64,000 nucleotides of DNA from an uncultured bacterium (GCA_902765215.1 CACWZA010000007.1:1-64000), one strand, 5' to 3'; positions 45,707-55,848 are shown, counted from the first letter of the stretch. The notes: a model not told the origin generated them from the letters alone. Program-made: numbers and translations.

Positions 45707-46870
45707 ATGGAAACTGCAACATTGGAAAATAATGTGGAACAATCAACAACTTCTGAATTATCATTTCAGATAGAAAAAGAAGTTTTATTAAATGGTCTTA
45801 GAATAGTTGAAAGAGCAACAGCTCAAAACGGTTATCAGCCGGTTTTGGCAAACATTTTGTTTGATGCTGCCGATAAAACTAAAATAAATTTATATGCAAC
45901 AGATTTTGATATGACTATCAGTACATCTGTTGAAGCAAATGTTAGTTCTTTAGGAAAAATTACACTTCCTGCAAAGAAAATTCTTGATATTGTTTCAAGA
46001 CTCAATGACGGTATTATAGATTTTGTTCTTAACGGAACTGTAATGACCATTAAAAGCGGTAAGTCAAAATTTGATATAATAGGTATTTCTGCTACAGAAT
46101 TTCCTAAAATTGAATACCTTACAGAAGAAGATAATGAAATTGAATTAGATCTAAAACCTTTTATTATAGGGGTTAAAGAAGTATGTTTTGCAGCTGCTTC
46201 TTTTGAATCTAATAACAACTTATTATCAGGTGTTGTTTGCGATATTAACAAAAATGTTTTGGAAATTGCATCAACAGACGGTAACAGATTATCAAGAGCG
46301 AAAAAGATTATCTCTAATAAAGATGATAAATCTGTTAAACTGATTATTCCTGCTAAAGTTTTACAGGAATTTATGAAGGTTAGTTTCTTTATTGAAGAAG
46401 ATACAATTAAACTTTACACAAAAAATAATAAGATTATGTTTAAATCAGATAATATTACAATGATTTCTAATCTTATGAATGGTCAATATCCGCAATATAA
46501 CCAGTTGATACCTCAAAGTTTCCCTAAAGAAGCAAAGGTTAATGTGAAAAAATTATTATCTGCTTTGGAAAGAGTTTCAACAATGGTTGATGAAAAGAAG
46601 AAAACTGTAAAATTCAGTTTCACAGAAAACAGTCTTAATTTGATGTCTGCTACTCCGGAATCAGGTAATTCTGAAGATGAAATTGATATTTTATACAGCG
46701 GAGAAGATATTCTCATAGGATTTAATTATCAGTATTTATTAGATTTTATTAAGAATGTTGATGCGGAAGATGTAATCATTTGTATGAATACAAACTTATC
46801 TGCAACAGTATTTAAACCAAATAACGAAGAAGATTATATTTATCTTGTTATGCCTGTCCAGATAAGATAG
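45707..46870 (+). CDS. dnaN: DNA polymerase III beta subunit (sliding clamp)
   Basis: 387 residues. Ring-forming processivity clamp. Three repeated clamp domains are visible, with typical blocks LLNGLRIVERATA...QPVLANILF in domain 1, LSGVVCDINKNVLEIASTDGNRL in domain 2, and the C-terminal YLVMPVQIR. The first ~17 residues are an extra polar tail. GGGAGG precedes the ATG. dnaA and recF are not neighbours here, unlike in many bacteria. The gene follows an iteron-like region and ends in a terminator shared with the convergent acyltransferase gene. Confidence 0.96.
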   Translation: METATLENNVEQSTTSELSFQIEKEVLLNGLRIVERATAQNGYQPVLANILFDAADKTKINLYATDFDMTISTSVEANVSSLGKITLPAKKILDIVSRLNDGIIDFVLNGTVMTIKSGKSKFDIIGISATEFPKIEYLTEEDNEIELDLKPFIIGVKEVCFAAASFESNNNLLSGVVCDINKNVLEIASTDGNRLSRAKKIISNKDDKSVKLIIPAKVLQEFMKVSFFIEEDTIKLYTKNNKIMFKSDNITMISNLMNGQYPQYNQLIPQSFPKEAKVNVKKLLSALERVSTMVDEKKKTVKFSFTENSLNLMSATPESGNSEDEIDILYSGEDILIGFNYQYLLDFIKNVDAEDVIICMNTNLSATVFKPNNEEDYIYLVMPVQIR

Positions 46871-46890
46871 AGAGTAAATTTATAAATAAG

Positions 46891-46918
46891 AAAAGCGGTA
46901 AAAATTACCGCTTTTTTT
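46891..46918. terminator. Bidirectional terminator between dnaN and the acyltransferase gene
   Basis: AAAAGCGGTAA/TTACCGCTTTT stem with a 3-nt loop and T-runs on both strands. The stop codon of the minus-strand gene lies in the T-run. Confidence 0.85.
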
Positions 46919-47753
46919 ATTGTTGTTCTTCTTCTTTTTTCTTTTTCCTGTTTTTAATCTTTTTAAGGTGTTGTTCCCATTCTCTGTACCATGCAAGTTT
47001 CTGCTGGAATAATGTGTTGTATCCGTCAAATTGAGCATTTGATACTTCTAAATTTTGTTTATCACAAAGTTTTTCAAGTTTTGATGCCAAATCTGCAGAC
47101 AGTTCTTTTCTGTCTTGTTTATCATCAGAAAGAACAATATTTTCACCCATTTCTATCCATACTTCCGGTCTGTTATCTCTCAGGAAGTAGTAATTTACTG
47201 CAATAGGCAAAACATTAACTTTTCCGTATTCTTTTATTGCTTTTTGAGCAATATAAGCAAGACCTGTCTGAAATTCAATAGGTCTGTGGTTAGGTGGGTT
47301 AATAATTCCCTGAGGGAAAAGATATAAAATTGCTTTAGGATCTTTTAATACTCTGACAGAATATTTTAAAGATTCCATAGCGGTTTGGGCAGATTTTTTG
47401 TTTACACTAAAAGCACCTCCGCGTCTTAACAAAGGGAATCTGTTTAATTCTTCTACCATAAGTCTGATTTCTTTTTTACAAAGTCTGTTGCAGATATTAT
47501 ATCCGACTATACCGTCCCACCAGTTTGTGTGAGGTGCATAAAAGATTGTCGGGTAGTTTTCATCTCTGTTTAAATAGTTTTCATAACCTTTATATCTGAA
47601 AGCACAGAATCTGTCTTCAAGCATATTATAAAAGAATCTGTCAGCAACCCAGAGCCAAAATTTAGATGTTCTGGCAGGTCTGAATTTTTCCTCTTTTCCT
47701 CTTTGTTTGGTAGGTGTGATATCATTATATAATTTACTTAAATCAGTTTCCAT
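46917..47753 (-). CDS. PlsC-like lysophospholipid acyltransferase
   Basis: 278 residues from the ATG at 47753 (GGAAG 8 nt upstream); an ATG at 47768 adds five residues but has no site. Family motif I HTNWWDG (H-x4-D) and the later LYLFPQGIINPP identify the glycerol-phosphate acyltransferase fold, so it should transfer acyl chains to a lipid or glycosyl acceptor at the membrane face. The tail is strongly basic and acidic (KKIKNRKKKKEEE). The exact substrate is unknown. It lies upstream of nothing else on its strand except ispE and rsmA, 66 bp away. Confidence 0.85.
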   Translation of the reverse strand: METDLSKLYNDITPTKQRGKEEKFRPARTSKFWLWVADRFFYNMLEDRFCAFRYKGYENYLNRDENYPTIFYAPHTNWWDGIVGYNICNRLCKKEIRLMVEELNRFPLLRRGGAFSVNKKSAQTAMESLKYSVRVLKDPKAILYLFPQGIINPPNHRPIEFQTGLAYIAQKAIKEYGKVNVLPIAVNYYFLRDNRPEVWIEMGENIVLSDDKQDRKELSADLASKLEKLCDKQNLEVSNAQFDGYNTLFQQKLAWYREWEQHLKKIKNRKKKKEEEQQ

Positions 47754-47819
47754 ACACATTTCTTCCATTAGTTATGCCACATATATATAATAAATTGAAA
47801 TTGTATAAATGTAAATAGT

Positions 47820-48686
47820 TTATTTTTCCGAAACACCGTCGGGTATGAATTTTAAACCATTTTTTACCCAGTAATTTTCCAAAGGTTTAATATTCTCATT
47901 TATTGTAAAATAGGTTGAACCTGAACCTGACATAACAGAATCAGGATAAATATTTTTAATTGTCTGTAATTCTTTATAATCGTTAAATACGGCTGTTTCC
48001 AAATCATTGTATAAAAACTGTTTTATATCTGTTCCTATTTTTAAAGAATCAATCATTTTGTGAGTAAAATCATAGTTTGGTTTATTTTTTATTTGAGAAT
48101 ATTTTGTATATGCTTCTTTTGCACTTATACCAAGATTTACGGGTTTTATGAGAGAAACTTTATTATCTATGAAAGGTAATTTTTCAATGACTTCACCTCT
48201 TGAAGTTGCCAAAAGACAACCCCCCTCAAGACAAACATTGAGGTCTGATCCTAACTGACTGCATAATTCGTGCATTTTTTTTTCAGGTAAAACCTCATTA
48301 AAAATTTTGTTTAATCCGTAGATAGTTCCTGCCCCGTTTGTACTTCCGCCGGCGAGTCCTGCAGATATAGGGATATTTTTTTCAATATTTATATTTATTT
48401 TAAATTTTTGTTCTCTGAAATAAGAATCTTCATCTTCTGATAAAAAATCAAAAAATAATTTTGCGGCTTTATAAACTAAATTCCTTTCATCATAAGGTAT
48501 TTCGTCACTTGTACCGAACAAAATAATTTCCTGTTCTTCGCTTTCTTCAACGGTTATTGTTAAATAATCATACAAATCAATCAGCTGCATAATACTTTGA
48601 ATATTATGAAAACCGTCAGGTCGTTTGTTTAAAACTTCCAGTGTAAGATTTATTTTTGCCGGTGTTTTTATTATTATTTGCTGCAT
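47820..48686 (-). CDS. ispE: 4-diphosphocytidyl-2-C-methyl-D-erythritol kinase
   Basis: 288 residues. Fourth step of the methylerythritol phosphate route to isoprenoids. GHMP kinase features: TPAKINLTLEVLNKRPDGFHNIQSIMQ at the N-terminus, the phosphate loop PISAGLAGGSTNGAG (~residue 100), and VMSGSGSTYF near the C-terminus. It overlaps rsmA by 13 bp, so the pair is cotranscribed, an arrangement common in bacteria. Confidence 0.95.
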   Translation of the reverse strand: MQQIIIKTPAKINLTLEVLNKRPDGFHNIQSIMQLIDLYDYLTITVEESEEQEIILFGTSDEIPYDERNLVYKAAKLFFDFLSEDEDSYFREQKFKININIEKNIPISAGLAGGSTNGAGTIYGLNKIFNEVLPEKKMHELCSQLGSDLNVCLEGGCLLATSRGEVIEKLPFIDNKVSLIKPVNLGISAKEAYTKYSQIKNKPNYDFTHKMIDSLKIGTDIKQFLYNDLETAVFNDYKELQTIKNIYPDSVMSGSGSTYFTINENIKPLENYWVKNGLKFIPDGVSEK

Positions 48687-49516
48687 AATAAAGCCTCTGA
48701 TAACTCTCCAAATTTAGATATAGAAAGAGATTCTCCTCTTGTATTTTCATCAATATCAAGTTTTTTCAAAACATTTATAACAACCTCTTTATCAAAACCG
48801 TTATTAACAAGACAGTTTTTTATATTTTTTCTTCTTTGAGAAAATCCTGCTTTCAAAACTCTGCGAAAATGTGAATAATTACTTAATTCTAATCTTGGTT
48901 TTTCGTTTATTTTTAATCCTACAAGTGCGGAATTTACCTTAGGAGCAGGATAAAAAGATTTTCTTCCTACTAATCTTATAATTTCACATTCTGTCCAGAA
49001 CCGGGCAAGAATAGTGAGAAGTCCGTATTGTTTAGAAGGACTTTTTTCTGTTGCGACCATTCTGCGTGCAACTTCTTCCTGTACCATAAGTACAATTTCA
49101 GAGATTGAATTTCTGTTTTTATTATCCAAATCGTCAATTTCACCAAGCAAATGAGAAATAATGGGAGCGGTAATATAATACGGAATATTTGCTACAACTT
49201 TTATTTTTTGACCGTTTGCAAGAGCGGAAATATCAGTTTTTAAAATATCCTGATGAATAATTTCTAAGTTATCACATTCAAGTTTTTCTAACTCTTTTAT
49301 TGCTTCTTCATCAAGTTCAACTGCAATAACTTTTTTTGCTTTTTTAACGAGTTGTTCTGTTACAAACCCAACTCCCGGACCGATTTCAAGAACAGTATCA
49401 TCTTTTGATATTTGGGAATAATCAAGAATTTCATCAATAACTTCTGAATTGATAAGGAAGTTTTGACCTAATCTTTTTTTTGTTCTGAAAAATTTTGCCC
49501 GTTCAAATAAATTCAT
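48674..49516 (-). CDS. rsmA: 16S rRNA dimethyladenosine transferase
   Basis: 280 residues. Dimethylates A1518 and A1519 of 16S rRNA (KsgA). SAM-binding motif I VLEIGPGVGFVTEQL, the target-adenine motif NIPYYITAPII, and KRLGQNFLI at the N-terminus. The basic FSQRRKNIKNCL segment near the C-terminus is typical. First gene of the rsmA-ispE pair, divergent from a Y-family polymerase gene with 50 bp between. Confidence 0.95.
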   Translation of the reverse strand: MNLFERAKFFRTKKRLGQNFLINSEVIDEILDYSQISKDDTVLEIGPGVGFVTEQLVKKAKKVIAVELDEEAIKELEKLECDNLEIIHQDILKTDISALANGQKIKVVANIPYYITAPIISHLLGEIDDLDNKNRNSISEIVLMVQEEVARRMVATEKSPSKQYGLLTILARFWTECEIIRLVGRKSFYPAPKVNSALVGLKINEKPRLELSNYSHFRRVLKAGFSQRRKNIKNCLVNNGFDKEVVINVLKKLDIDENTRGESLSISKFGELSEALLCSK

Positions 49517-49566
49517 AATTACATTATAATATGGTAAATATTAAATATAAATAAAAAGGTATCGTA

Positions 49567-50763
49567 TTGGAAAAAGAGAAGAATATAAACGATAATATTG
49601 ATATGAAACGACGGGTTATAGCACTTGTAGATTGTGATTCATTTTTTGTATCCTGTGAGCAGGCAGACAGACCGGAACTTAAAAATACTCCTACTTGTGC
49701 TGTTTCAGGCCCGAACGGTTGTGTTGTTTCCCGTTCGCGTGAGGCAAAAGAAGTTGGTGTCCGCATGGGTATGCCGCTTTTTATGGCGAAAAAAGAGTTT
49801 CCTGATGTAAATTATATTGTTTGTGATCATCATAAGTATCATGAATATTCAAAACGCGTTATGGCATGCTTAAATGATTACAGTCCCGATGTTGAAATCG
49901 TTTCTGTTGATGAAGCGTATATTGACCTGACGGGTACGGAAAGATTATTCAAAAAAGATTATGTTGAAATAATAAAAGATATAAGAAAAGTAATTCTCGA
50001 AAAGACTGATATACCTGTATCTATCGGGTTAAGTCATTCAAAAATTCTGGCAAAACTAGCAAGCGATAAAGCGAAAAAAACAGGCGGAATTTTTAAAATA
50101 GGGGTAAATGATATTCAATCTGTTCTTAAAAAGACAGAGATAGATGAAGTTTGCGGTATTGGGCGTGCTAATTCGTTAACTCTCAAACGCAACGGGATAA
50201 TGCTTGCATCAGAATTTATAGAAAAAGATGATGTCTGGATAAAATCAAAACTCGGTATCAACGGGGTTGAATTAAGACACGAATTACTTGGGGAATGTGT
50301 TTCAAAAGTAAACAGTAAAGCAGAACCGCCAAAATCTATTCAGGATACCGGGGTTATTGGTGAAGGTACTTTTTCTGATGATATAAATATAATTAAAATG
50401 GAAATTTCCAGACATTTACACAGTGCTTGTTCAAGATTGCGGTATCATAAAGGTAAATGTAAAATAATAGGTTTAATGTTAAAAACAAAAGATTTTGCGA
50501 TTTATTATGATAAACGAATTATGGTAAAACCTACCGATTTTGAATTAACCTTACAGAAATTTATAAATGAAATGCTCCCAAATTTGTACAGAGAAGGGGT
50601 TTTATACAGGGGAACAGGTATTGTTTTGGATGGTTTGACTTATGGCGGAGAACAACTTTCTCTATTTTCAACTGAAGATGATGAAAAAGAAAAAAACCTG
50701 AGCCAATGCATTGAAAATATAGAAAAAAAATTCGGTAAAAACACTATCAGGACAGGGTTTTAG
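49567..50763 (+). CDS. Y-family DNA polymerase (UmuC/DinB-like)
   Basis: 398 residues from a TTG at 49567 with AAAAAGG 7 nt upstream; the next ATG (49603) has no site and would also keep the catalytic part. Translesion polymerase. Palm motifs: IALVDCDSFFVSCEQ with the first catalytic Asp, SVDEAYIDLTG with Asp-Glu, and the UmuC-type SREAKEVGVRMGMP. Helix-hairpin-helix residues CGIGRANSLTLKRNGI and a little-finger domain follow. UmuC-like by length and N-terminus; no umuD is adjacent. TATAAT at 49523-49528 supplies a promoter. Convergent with atpG. Confidence 0.92.
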   Translation: MEKEKNINDNIDMKRRVIALVDCDSFFVSCEQADRPELKNTPTCAVSGPNGCVVSRSREAKEVGVRMGMPLFMAKKEFPDVNYIVCDHHKYHEYSKRVMACLNDYSPDVEIVSVDEAYIDLTGTERLFKKDYVEIIKDIRKVILEKTDIPVSIGLSHSKILAKLASDKAKKTGGIFKIGVNDIQSVLKKTEIDEVCGIGRANSLTLKRNGIMLASEFIEKDDVWIKSKLGINGVELRHELLGECVSKVNSKAEPPKSIQDTGVIGEGTFSDDINIIKMEISRHLHSACSRLRYHKGKCKIIGLMLKTKDFAIYYDKRIMVKPTDFELTLQKFINEMLPNLYREGVLYRGTGIVLDGLTYGGEQLSLFSTEDDEKEKNLSQCIENIEKKFGKNTIRTGF

Positions 50764-50774
50764 ATAAAATATAT

Positions 50775-51695
50775 TTACCCTTCAAGTGCGGAAGCACCGG
50801 ATACAATTTCAATAATTTCGTTTGTAATAGAAGTTTGACGGGCTTTATTAAAGGAAACAGTTAATTCCTTAATCATTTCTTCTGCGTTATTTGTTGCTGC
50901 TGACATAGCAGTCATACGGGCAGCAAGTTCACTTGCATAAGCTTCTAATAAAGCATGGAAAATTTCGTTCGTTATGTACATAGGAACGATTTTCTTTAAA
51001 ATTTCCTTAGGGTTTGGAATAAATTCCATAAGCGCATCAAGTTTATGTTCTTCCTTATTATATTCAATCTTAACAGGTAAAAGTTCCCAATGCTGAATAG
51101 AATAAGACATCATATTATTGAATCTTGTTGTTATAACTTCAATTTTGTCTATTTCGCCTGAAACATAATCTTCTGCAATATCTTCAGCAATAATGTTTGC
51201 TCCCGATGAATTAGGATTATTCATTACGGCAATATATTTTTTGACGATATTAATATCTTTTCTGTGCTGGAGAGCCACAATACCCTTTTGACCTGCAACA
51301 TAGAGTTTTGTTTCAATACCTTTTGAAGAATTTTCTTCAATGCGTTTAAGAACTTCTTTTATAATATTAGCATTATAAGCACCGGCTAACCCTTTATTTG
51401 AGGTAATTACAATAATACCTTCCGTTTTTACTTCCCGTCTGGTGAGCAGGGCAGGATAATTATTGATTGCGTGAGCATATTTTTCACTGCTATCCTGAAG
51501 GTCAGGTTGTTCACCTATTGTTGAAAGCATTCGTTTAAACATTACAAGCAATTCTTCTGAAAAAGGTCTTGATGATTTTACGGTATATTCAGCTTTTTTA
51601 ATCTTTGCTGCAGCAACCATTTTCATCGCTCTTGTAATCTTTTGAGTGTTTTTAACACTGTTTATTCTTGTTTTTATATCTTTTAAATTAGGCAT
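50775..51695 (-). CDS. atpG: ATP synthase F1 gamma subunit
   Basis: 306 residues. Central rotor shaft. Conserved N-terminal helix MPNLKDIKTRINSVKNTQKITRAMKMVAAAKIKKA and C-terminal helix with ELTVSFNKARQTSITNEI. Last gene of the ATP synthase operon. No beta or epsilon gene follows, as in cyanobacteria where atpB-atpE (beta, epsilon) lie elsewhere. The stop is part of GGGTAAAT. Confidence 0.96.
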   Translation of the reverse strand: MPNLKDIKTRINSVKNTQKITRAMKMVAAAKIKKAEYTVKSSRPFSEELLVMFKRMLSTIGEQPDLQDSSEKYAHAINNYPALLTRREVKTEGIIVITSNKGLAGAYNANIIKEVLKRIEENSSKGIETKLYVAGQKGIVALQHRKDINIVKKYIAVMNNPNSSGANIIAEDIAEDYVSGEIDKIEVITTRFNNMMSYSIQHWELLPVKIEYNKEEHKLDALMEFIPNPKEILKKIVPMYITNEIFHALLEAYASELAARMTAMSAATNNAEEMIKELTVSFNKARQTSITNEIIEIVSGASALEG

Positions 51696-51719
51696 TATTT
51701 ACTCCCGGTGCCCTGTTTT

Positions 51720-53231
51720 TTATAAACTATTATTATATTTTGTTAATTCTTTGCGAAGTTCTTCCGCATCTGCATCTTCGAGGTTTGAACCTGCGTTCAG
51801 TCTTTGAACAAGTTCAGGAAGATTTGCTTCTAAATGTTCAAACCAGCCTTTTTTGTAGCCCGATATATCTTTATTTTCAATACCATCAAGGAAACCTTCG
51901 TTTGCGGCAAAAAGGATAGATACCTGTTTTGCAACACTCAAAGGTTGATATTGAGGCTGTTTTAAGACTTCTGTCAGTTTTTGACCACGAAGAATTTGTT
52001 TCTTTGTTGTTTCATCAAGATCTGATGCAAACTGAGCAAAAGCTTCAAGTTCTCTGTATTGAGCAAGGTCTAATCTTAACTGACCGCCAACTTTTTTGAT
52101 AGCTTTTGTCTGAGCGGCACCACCTACACGGGATACTGAAATACCCGGGTTTATTGCAGGTCTGATACCTGCGTTAAAAGATGATGATTCAAGGAATATC
52201 TGACCGTCCGTAATAGAGATAACATTTGTCGGAATGTATGCTGATACATCACCTGCCTGAGTTTCAATAATAGGTAACGCTGTAATACTTCCGCCTCCGA
52301 GTTTGTCGGATAATTTAACGGCGCGTTCAAGTAATCTTGAGTGAAGATAGAAAATATCCCCAGGATATGCTTCACGTCCCGGCGGTCTGCGTAAAAGCAA
52401 ACTCATTGCACGGTATGCCTGAGCCTGTTTTGTTAAATCATCATAAATAATCAAAACGTGTTTACCCTGTTCCATAAATTCTTCTGCCATAGCAACACCT
52501 GCAAATGGTGCAATATATTGCATAGGTGCAGGTTCATCCGCAGTTGCGGAAACAATTATTGTATAATCCATTGCACCGTATTCTTCTAATGTTTTTGCGA
52601 GGTGTGCAACGGTTGATGTTTTTTGTCCGATTGCAACATAAACACAAATAACATCCTGACCTTTTTGGTTAATAATTGTGTCTATTGCAATAGCTGTTTT
52701 ACCTGTTTGTCTGTCCCCGATGATAAGTTCTCTTTGACCACGGCCGATAGGTGTAAGAGCATCGATAGAAGTCAAACCTGTTTGCAGCGGCTGATGTACT
52801 GATTTTCTTGCAACAATCCCCGGAGCAACTCTTTCTACAGGTCTTGTTTTATCGTAAATAATATCGCCTTTGCCGTCTATAGGACGTCCCGTAGGGCTTA
52901 CAATACGTCCGATAAGACCGTCACCGACAGGAACAGATGCAATTCTGCCTGTTGTTTTTACTATCATACCTTCTTTTATGTGTGCAAATTCACCTAAGAT
53001 TACGACCCCGACATTATCTTCTTCAAGGTTTAACGCAATACCGAGTGTACCTTTTCCGTCGTCAAATTCTACAAGTTCGTTTGACATAACATTTCTCAAA
53101 CCGTATACATGAGCAATACCGTCACCTATTTTCAGTACACTACCGACATTTGATACTTCGGTTTTTGCGCCGTAATTTTCTATACTGTTCTTTATAATTG
53201 AACTAATTTCATCAGGACTTATTACTGACAT
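51720..53231 (-). CDS. atpA: ATP synthase F1 alpha subunit
   Basis: 503 residues. Non-catalytic nucleotide-binding subunit of the F1 hexamer. Walker [16 protein letters not shown] (~residue 170), [31 protein letters not shown], and the [36 protein letters not shown] block. Complete. 14 bp downstream of atpH. Confidence 0.97.
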   Translation of the reverse strand: MSVISPDEISSIIKNSIENYGAKTEVSNVGSVLKIGDGIAHVYGLRNVMSNELVEFDDGKGTLGIALNLEEDNVGVVILGEFAHIKEGMIVKTTGRIASVPVGDGLIGRIVSPTGRPIDGKGDIIYDKTRPVERVAPGIVARKSVHQPLQTGLTSIDALTPIGRGQRELIIGDRQTGKTAIAIDTIINQKGQDVICVYVAIGQKTSTVAHLAKTLEEYGAMDYTIIVSATADEPAPMQYIAPFAGVAMAEEFMEQGKHVLIIYDDLTKQAQAYRAMSLLLRRPPGREAYPGDIFYLHSRLLERAVKLSDKLGGGSITALPIIETQAGDVSAYIPTNVISITDGQIFLESSSFNAGIRPAINPGISVSRVGGAAQTKAIKKVGGQLRLDLAQYRELEAFAQFASDLDETTKKQILRGQKLTEVLKQPQYQPLSVAKQVSILFAANEGFLDGIENKDISGYKKGWFEHLEANLPELVQRLNAGSNLEDADAEELRKELTKYNNSL

Positions 53232-53245
53232 TTTATACCCTTTCT

Positions 53246-53800
53246 TTATATAGTAATTTCTTTATTAATTTCCTGTAATTTGTGTTGAAGTGAGCAGTCA
53301 ACAATATTATCTCCGGCTTCAAACACTAACCCGCCAATCAGACTGCTGTCTGTTGCCCAGTCTAATTCGATTTCTTTGTTTAATATTTTTTGTAATTTTA
53401 CTTTTATCATTGCTTTTTCGTTATCGTTTAACTCAATAGCAGATACGATTTTTATTTCTAAAAGTCCGTTTTGTCTGTTTAATTCGTTTTTATATTCTTT
53501 TACTATTGAGTTAAAAATGTTAAATCTGTTTTTATCAATGAGTAAATTTAAAAAGTTCAGAACAATTTCGTTTATATTGTTTCCAAAAATTTTATTTATA
53601 ACACCCTTTTTCTCGTCATTTGAAACGATAGGTGATGACATAACTTTTTGCAGGTCATCGGAATTATTAAGAGATGTCTGAACATCTTTTATCTGGCTGA
53701 AAATATCTTCTTTGGATAATTTTTCGCCTGAAAATTCCATCAACGCATTTGCGTATCTTTGGGCTACAATTTTATTTTCGTTTTCTTCTGCTTTTGTCAT
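53246..53800 (-). CDS. atpH: ATP synthase delta subunit
   Basis: 184 residues from the ATG at 53800, one base after the atpF stop; a TTG 12 bp upstream inside atpF is less likely. Stator subunit linking F1 to the b/b' stalk. OSCP-family features: [12 protein letters not shown] at the start and [27 protein letters not shown] at the C-terminus. Translation is probably coupled to atpF. Confidence 0.94.
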   Translation of the reverse strand: MTKAEENENKIVAQRYANALMEFSGEKLSKEDIFSQIKDVQTSLNNSDDLQKVMSSPIVSNDEKKGVINKIFGNNINEIVLNFLNLLIDKNRFNIFNSIVKEYKNELNRQNGLLEIKIVSAIELNDNEKAMIKVKLQKILNKEIELDWATDSSLIGGLVFEAGDNIVDCSLQHKLQEINKEITI

Positions 53801-53801
53801 C

Positions 53802-54314
53802 TTATAAATCAATACCTTTCAGGGCTTCAATACTTTCATTGATATATCTTATGTGTAAGTTTCTGTCCTCTTTTAAAAGTTTTTCAATATGGTTTTTAGC
53901 CATATTTATTGCTGTTTGTGCTGTTTCGTTTGTAAGATTTAATCTTAATTTTTCTGTATTTGTTTCAATTGCTTTTTGGGTACTTTTTGAGAAATTTTCA
54001 GATTGTTTCTGAGCATCCTCAACAAGTTTTTCACCGACAATAACAGCATTTTTTGCAGATTTATCGATAATATCAAGGATTTCTTTGTCTACTTCAATCC
54101 CTTTTTCCTGTGTTTCATAGAGGTTTTTGAGTGCATCTTCGTGTTCTTTTTTAGAATTGTTTATTTTATCCTCAATACTTTTTCTGCCTTTTTCCAAAGC
54201 GCCGGCTATGTCAAATTTATTTATTATCCAACCCAGCAAAAACAACATCAAAACAAAGTTGAACAGGTTTGATAATAAGATTTTATTCCAGATTTCCAGT
54301 AAAGTATTTATCAT
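53802..54314 (-). CDS. atpF: ATP synthase F0 b subunit
   Basis: 170 residues. An N-terminal membrane helix (NLFNFVLMLFLLGWIINKF) and a long charged coiled-coil tail that forms the peripheral stalk. The start ATG overlaps the stop of b' (TAATG). The two b-type genes in a row are a cyanobacterial/plastid trait. Sequence is distinct from the b' subunit upstream. Confidence 0.94.
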   Translation of the reverse strand: MINTLLEIWNKILLSNLFNFVLMLFLLGWIINKFDIAGALEKGRKSIEDKINNSKKEHEDALKNLYETQEKGIEVDKEILDIIDKSAKNAVIVGEKLVEDAQKQSENFSKSTQKAIETNTEKLRLNLTNETAQTAINMAKNHIEKLLKEDRNLHIRYINESIEALKGIDL

Positions 54315-54751
54315 TAGTTTTCTACTTTCGTTTCATAACCAAGCACCTTAGATGCAACAGCACTTGCAAGGTCGTTGAGTTGAGCTTTTAACAATAATTT
54401 AGCCTCTCTTTCATCGCCTTCAAGTTCAGCATTAGCAATCGCCAAATCTTTCTTAGCTAAATCTCTTGCCGTAGATAAAATTGTTTCCTTTCTTTCTTTA
54501 TATTCGGAAACCTTTTTATTGAAATTATCTTTGGCAATCAGACGGGACTTTTCGATATTTGCCTGCTGCTGTTGTTTAAGGTTTTCTGTTTTTTCTTCCG
54601 TTAATTTTGCTGCATCTTTTTCTTTTTGGATAATCTCTGCGCGTTCTTTTTGGATACGGGCGAGAGGTTTATACAAAATAGAATTCATAATCATCATAAA
54701 TATGATGAAACTGAACATTGCAACAAAGAAGGTTGCATTAAATTCTAACAC
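54314..54751 (-). CDS. atpF2: ATP synthase F0 b' subunit
   Basis: 145 residues. One membrane helix (FFVAMFSFIIFMMIMNSILYKPL) then a coiled coil rich in Glu, Lys and Gln. Shorter than b and without the extra charged repeat, matching the b' type that pairs with b in cyanobacteria. Its stop overlaps the b start by one base. The symbol follows common usage; cyanobacterial annotations sometimes call it atpG. Confidence 0.9.
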   Translation of the reverse strand: MLEFNATFFVAMFSFIIFMMIMNSILYKPLARIQKERAEIIQKEKDAAKLTEEKTENLKQQQQANIEKSRLIAKDNFNKKVSEYKERKETILSTARDLAKKDLAIANAELEGDEREAKLLLKAQLNDLASAVASKVLGYETKVEN

Positions 54752-54768
54752 TCTTTACCACCTTTGTC

Positions 54769-55002
54769 TTATGAGAAAATTAATAAAAGTGCGATAAATA
54801 AAGCGTAAATAGAAGTTGCTTCCGCAAGACCTGCACCAATGATGAAGTTTTTGAAAGCTTCTGCTTTGATTTCAGGTTGTCTTGCAATAGCATCTAAAAC
54901 ACCTTTAGTTGCAATCCCAAGACCAAGACCGCCGCCTAATACGCCGAGTGCTGCAATACCTGCACCTAATCTTGATGCATCAAATATTTGTTCTGCTGCC
55001 AT
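54769..55002 (-). CDS. atpE: ATP synthase F0 c subunit
   Basis: 77 residues, two membrane helices with the polar loop ARQPE. The ion-binding Glu is in GAGLAEATSIY. In sodium-type rings the first helix carries Gln and the Glu is followed by Ser or Thr; here the Gln position is Leu and the next residue is Ala, so proton coupling is likelier. It has the glycine-rich first helix (GVLGGGLGLGIA) needed for ring packing. Confidence 0.95.
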   Translation of the reverse strand: MAAEQIFDASRLGAGIAALGVLGGGLGLGIATKGVLDAIARQPEIKAEAFKNFIIGAGLAEATSIYALFIALLLIFS

Positions 55003-55087
55003 AATTTTTCCTTTCTTTTTATAATTTTTCCTAACTTTCTTTTTATGATTTTAATTTAATAACATTTACCCCTTTACCCCTTTACCC

Positions 55088-55786
55088 CTACTCTTCCTGA
55101 ACAGACATTGTTATGTATGTTGAAGAAAGTAGTGCGAATACGAGTGCCTGAATAAGTGCTACGAATAATTCAAACAACATAAACGGTAAAGGTAAGAAAC
55201 ACGCAACCATACCGACGAAGGTTGCTATCATTATTTCACCTGCCAAAATGTTGGCAAAAAGTCGAAGTGCGAGAGAAAATGGTCTTACAAAAAGTTCAAG
55301 AGTATCAATGAGGGTAATAATAAGTTCACCCATTGACCAGCCCTTGAAGAAATATTTTCCTTTATTAACCTTAACTCCGTAATACATACAGTAGATAGCA
55401 ACTACAATAGCCATTGCCGAAGTCATATTAATATCATTGTTTGGTGAAGCAAGTTCTCCCTGTGCAAGGTGAACAATTTTAAAAGGAATTTGTCCCACAA
55501 GGTTTGCTGTCAGAATAAACATAAACAAAGTAAGGATAAGAGGGTTATGTTTTTTAGATTCTTCCTCTCCCATACTTCCTGCAGTTATTGCAGAGAAATA
55601 ATTTATTATTGATTCTCCGATATATTGCAATCTTGTCGGGATAACTGATGCATTTTTTACAATCATAATTGCACCAATCAACAAAATTCCCATCGCAAGC
55701 CACATAGTCAGCAATGTGTCAAAATTAACGCTGACAGCGTGTCCTGAAATAATTTTTGTTATGACCCAGTGGGTGCTTTCACTCAT
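55088..55786 (-). CDS. atpB: ATP synthase F0 a subunit
   Basis: 232 residues, about five membrane helices. Essential Arg in FSLALRLFANILAGE and the C-terminal ELFVALIQALVFALLSSTYI. Forms the ion half-channels against the c ring. First gene of the operon; no atpI is recognisable upstream. The stop lies in a threefold GGGGTAAA run (55063-55090). Confidence 0.95.
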   Translation of the reverse strand: MSESTHWVITKIISGHAVSVNFDTLLTMWLAMGILLIGAIMIVKNASVIPTRLQYIGESIINYFSAITAGSMGEEESKKHNPLILTLFMFILTANLVGQIPFKIVHLAQGELASPNNDINMTSAMAIVVAIYCMYYGVKVNKGKYFFKGWSMGELIITLIDTLELFVRPFSLALRLFANILAGEIMIATFVGMVACFLPLPFMLFELFVALIQALVFALLSSTYITMSVQEE

Positions 55787-55813
55787 AGTAATACTCTCTC
55801 TTTTTCTGCTTAA

Positions 55814-55842
55814 ATCGTATCATATATACCAATTTTATGCAA
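55814..55842 (-). promoter_or_regulatory. ATP synthase operon promoter
   Basis: On the minus strand TTGCAT (55842-55837), 17 bp, TACGAT (55819-55814), about 28 nt before the atpB start. It lies directly after the terminator of the upstream gene, so the operon starts here. Confidence 0.6.
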
Positions 55843-55848
55843 GAATGT

